From contig DHPI01000078.1 in NCBI GenBank assembly GCA_002407865.1, positions 1 through 7,925 on the forward strand: 7,925 nucleotides of DNA. The letters are read 5' to 3'. This DNA comes from Spirochaetia bacterium UBA5368 (GTDB taxonomy: Bacteria; Spirochaetota; UBA4802; UBA5368). The notes beneath the pieces are model-generated. The model saw nothing but the letters and a program-made list of their open reading frames with translations, did no database searches and had not been told where the DNA came from. Positions 7,241 through 7,925 of this stretch are shown here, one piece after another (position 1 is the stretch's first letter; each line of letters starts with the position of its first letter). Made by a program: the position numbers and the translations under genes.

Positions 7241-7377
7241 ATTCCCGGCGGCCTCAGATTTTGCCCAACTCGCTTTCCACATGCCCCTTTCCAAGCCCGG
7301 GAGGCAGCGCCGTTTCCAGAGCCGCCCTGACGACTGTGAATTCATAGTTTTCACCGTAGAATACACAGTTCGGGGAT
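7241..7377 (-). ncRNA. structured 5' leader, candidate Moco/Tuco-riboswitch-like element
   Basis: The minus strand folds by hand into a compact junction. A closing helix pairs 7377-7371 with 7247-7241 (one C-A mismatch). Arm one, 7368-7334, pairs CTGTG with CACAG and ATTC with GAAT, and is capped by a GAAA tetraloop (7352-7349). Arm two starts with GCGGCTC (7325-7319) against GA-G-GCCGC (7255-7248). It contains a hairpin TGCCTC (7306-7301)/GGGGCA (7287-7282), whose inner part reads CCTCCC...GGAAAG. From memory, a GCCUCCC...GGAAA hairpin and a GNRA arm are features of the molybdenum-cofactor riboswitch class, but I cannot align it to the family here. Both flanking transcripts encode molybdopterin-like domains, which fits. 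The distance to the receptor ATG is about 130 nt, with no clear terminator between. Alternatives are another riboswitch class or a remnant of coding DNA. Confidence 0.42.
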
Positions 7378-7385
7378 GATGATGT

Positions 7386-7490
7386 CACTTTCACGACCGG
7401 AATGCATATGTCAAGTCTTTATAAGAAGTATTTAGTAATAATTTGGCATAAAAGGTTATTTATTTTTATATATATTAAATTATTACCAGA
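7386..7490. promoter_or_regulatory. A+T-rich divergent promoter region
   Basis: This stretch separates the leader RNA from the plus-strand gene. On the plus strand TTGGCA (7443-7448) and TATATA (7467-7472) are 18 bp apart and could serve the gene at 7581. On the minus strand there is a perfect TTGACA (7414-7409) whose 17-bp-spaced -10 (AAAGTG) is poor, and a TATAAA (7423-7418) without a good -35. Either would start transcription just ahead of the structured leader. A second TTGACA on the plus strand (7504-7509) also lacks a good -10. The pairs are weak individually; the composition is the main argument. Confidence 0.4.
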
Positions 7491-7580
7491 ACGCATATCA
7501 TCATTGACAGTAGGGCAGCCGCACAGTACCGGTATTCACGGTATACGTCAGCATACTATTTTACATTCGAGGAAAAAGAA

Positions 7581-7925
7581 ATGTACAGAAAACTGACACT
7601 GCTTGCAAGCTGCGCGTGTTTATATGTGTGCGCGGCGCTGCCGCTCCCGGCGCATGCCGAACCGGCGGACCAGATCAGGGTATTCGGCCTTGTGCGCCAG
7701 CCGCTGTCGCTGTCCATGAACGATCTTGAGAAATTTCAGACAGTGCAGGCGCGCCAGAACGAAGTAACGATGGATAAAAAATATCACGGCGCGTTCAACT
7801 ATCGCGGCATTCCGCTGAAGAGCCTGCTTGAGCTGTGCCATGTGGAAAAAGAGGAGTCCGATTTCACCAAGCTTATCGACCTTGCCGTCATTGTCAAAAA
7901 CCGCGACGGCAAAAGGGTGGTTCTC
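7581..7925 (+). CDS. secreted protein with a sulfite-oxidase/YedY-type molybdopterin-like domain (3' end outside window)
   Basis: The first 115 codons of a gene cut by the window edge. Residues 1-26 form a signal peptide ending LPAHA, cut before EPADQ, so the product is exported. RVFGLVRQPLSLSMNDLEKF, then FNYRGIPLKSLLEL, follow the opening strand, helix and turn of the oxidoreductase molybdopterin-binding fold. The same pattern occurs in the first domain of the membrane-anchored protein at 3411-4505 (YRYTGIPVLHILEGI). The Mo-ligand cysteine expected before the YRG turn is absent here too; the only later cysteine (ELC) is at the wrong place. The start is supported by GAGG (7569-7572), eight bases upstream of ATG. 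It is transcribed away from the receptor and shares its regulatory region. Whether cytochrome or other redox genes follow is not visible. Confidence 0.72.
   Translation, partial: MYRKLTLLASCACLYVCAALPLPAHAEPADQIRVFGLVRQPLSLSMNDLEKFQTVQARQNEVTMDKKYHGAFNYRGIPLKSLLELCHVEKEESDFTKLIDLAVIVKNRDGKRVVL

Noticed and set aside
7160..7366. A 68-codon minus-strand ORF in another frame of the leader (stop at 7160).
   Set aside because: No ribosome binding site, Arg/Trp-rich low-plausibility N-terminus, and overlap with the paired RNA structure.
7254..7394. A 46-codon minus-strand reading frame from GTG, with protein-like composition (contains VVRAALETALPPGLGKGH).
   Set aside because: No ATG, no Shine-Dalgarno site and no family I recognise. 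It coincides with the strongly paired leader RNA, which explains the composition better. A decayed gene remnant is not fully excluded.
7113..7400. Cobalamin riboswitch upstream of the TonB receptor.
   Set aside because: A common arrangement for BtuB-like receptors, so I looked for the conserved B12-box and the GGGAA/GGTG core on the minus strand. I did not find them.
1..7925. CRISPR arrays, insertion sequences, tRNA or rRNA genes.
   Set aside because: No regularly spaced repeats, transposase-like frames, terminal inverted repeats flanking a gene, or tRNA-like cloverleaf with a conserved T-loop were seen on either strand.

Overview
The window looks like a piece of a chromosome from a Gram-negative, probably anaerobic or respiratory bacterium. 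It encodes a TonB-dependent outer-membrane receptor, so there is an outer membrane, and System II-type (ResB/CcsA) cytochrome c maturation proteins. Base composition is moderate to high G+C in the genes, with very A+T-rich intergenic promoters. I cannot name the species; a spirochaete- or delta-proteobacterium-like host would fit, but that is a guess.

Layout: (1) 1-129 is an A+T-rich promoter region with an inverted repeat. It drives a complete plus-strand AMP-forming acyl-CoA synthetase (130-1722), which stands alone. (2) A short convergent gap (1723-1778) separates it from a minus-strand cluster. In transcription order this cluster is a TonB-dependent receptor (7112-4650), a rho-independent terminator (about 4603-4561), a membrane-anchored protein with two tandem sulfite-oxidase/YedY-type molybdopterin-like domains (4505-3411), a short divergent CcsA-type haem-handling protein (3409-2657) and a short ResB (2660-1779). 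The last three are tightly packed (1-bp gap, then a 4-bp ATGA overlap) and form one operon. (3) The 468-bp divergent region 7113-7580 contains, on the minus strand, a leader with strong RNA secondary structure. It has a closing helix, a GNRA-capped arm and a second arm with a GCCUCCC...GGAAA hairpin. I propose it as a molybdenum/tungsten-cofactor-riboswitch-like element upstream of the receptor. (4) A plus-strand gene starting at 7581 and running off the window encodes a secreted protein with another molybdopterin-like domain.

Taken together, the receptor, two exported proteins with molybdopterin-oxidoreductase-like folds (both apparently without the cysteine that normally ligates Mo), and a dedicated minimal ResB/CcsA pair suggest an envelope system. 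It may couple uptake of a small ligand to haem or c-type cytochrome assembly, possibly controlled by a cofactor-sensing RNA. The gene families are recognisable; how they work together is inference.
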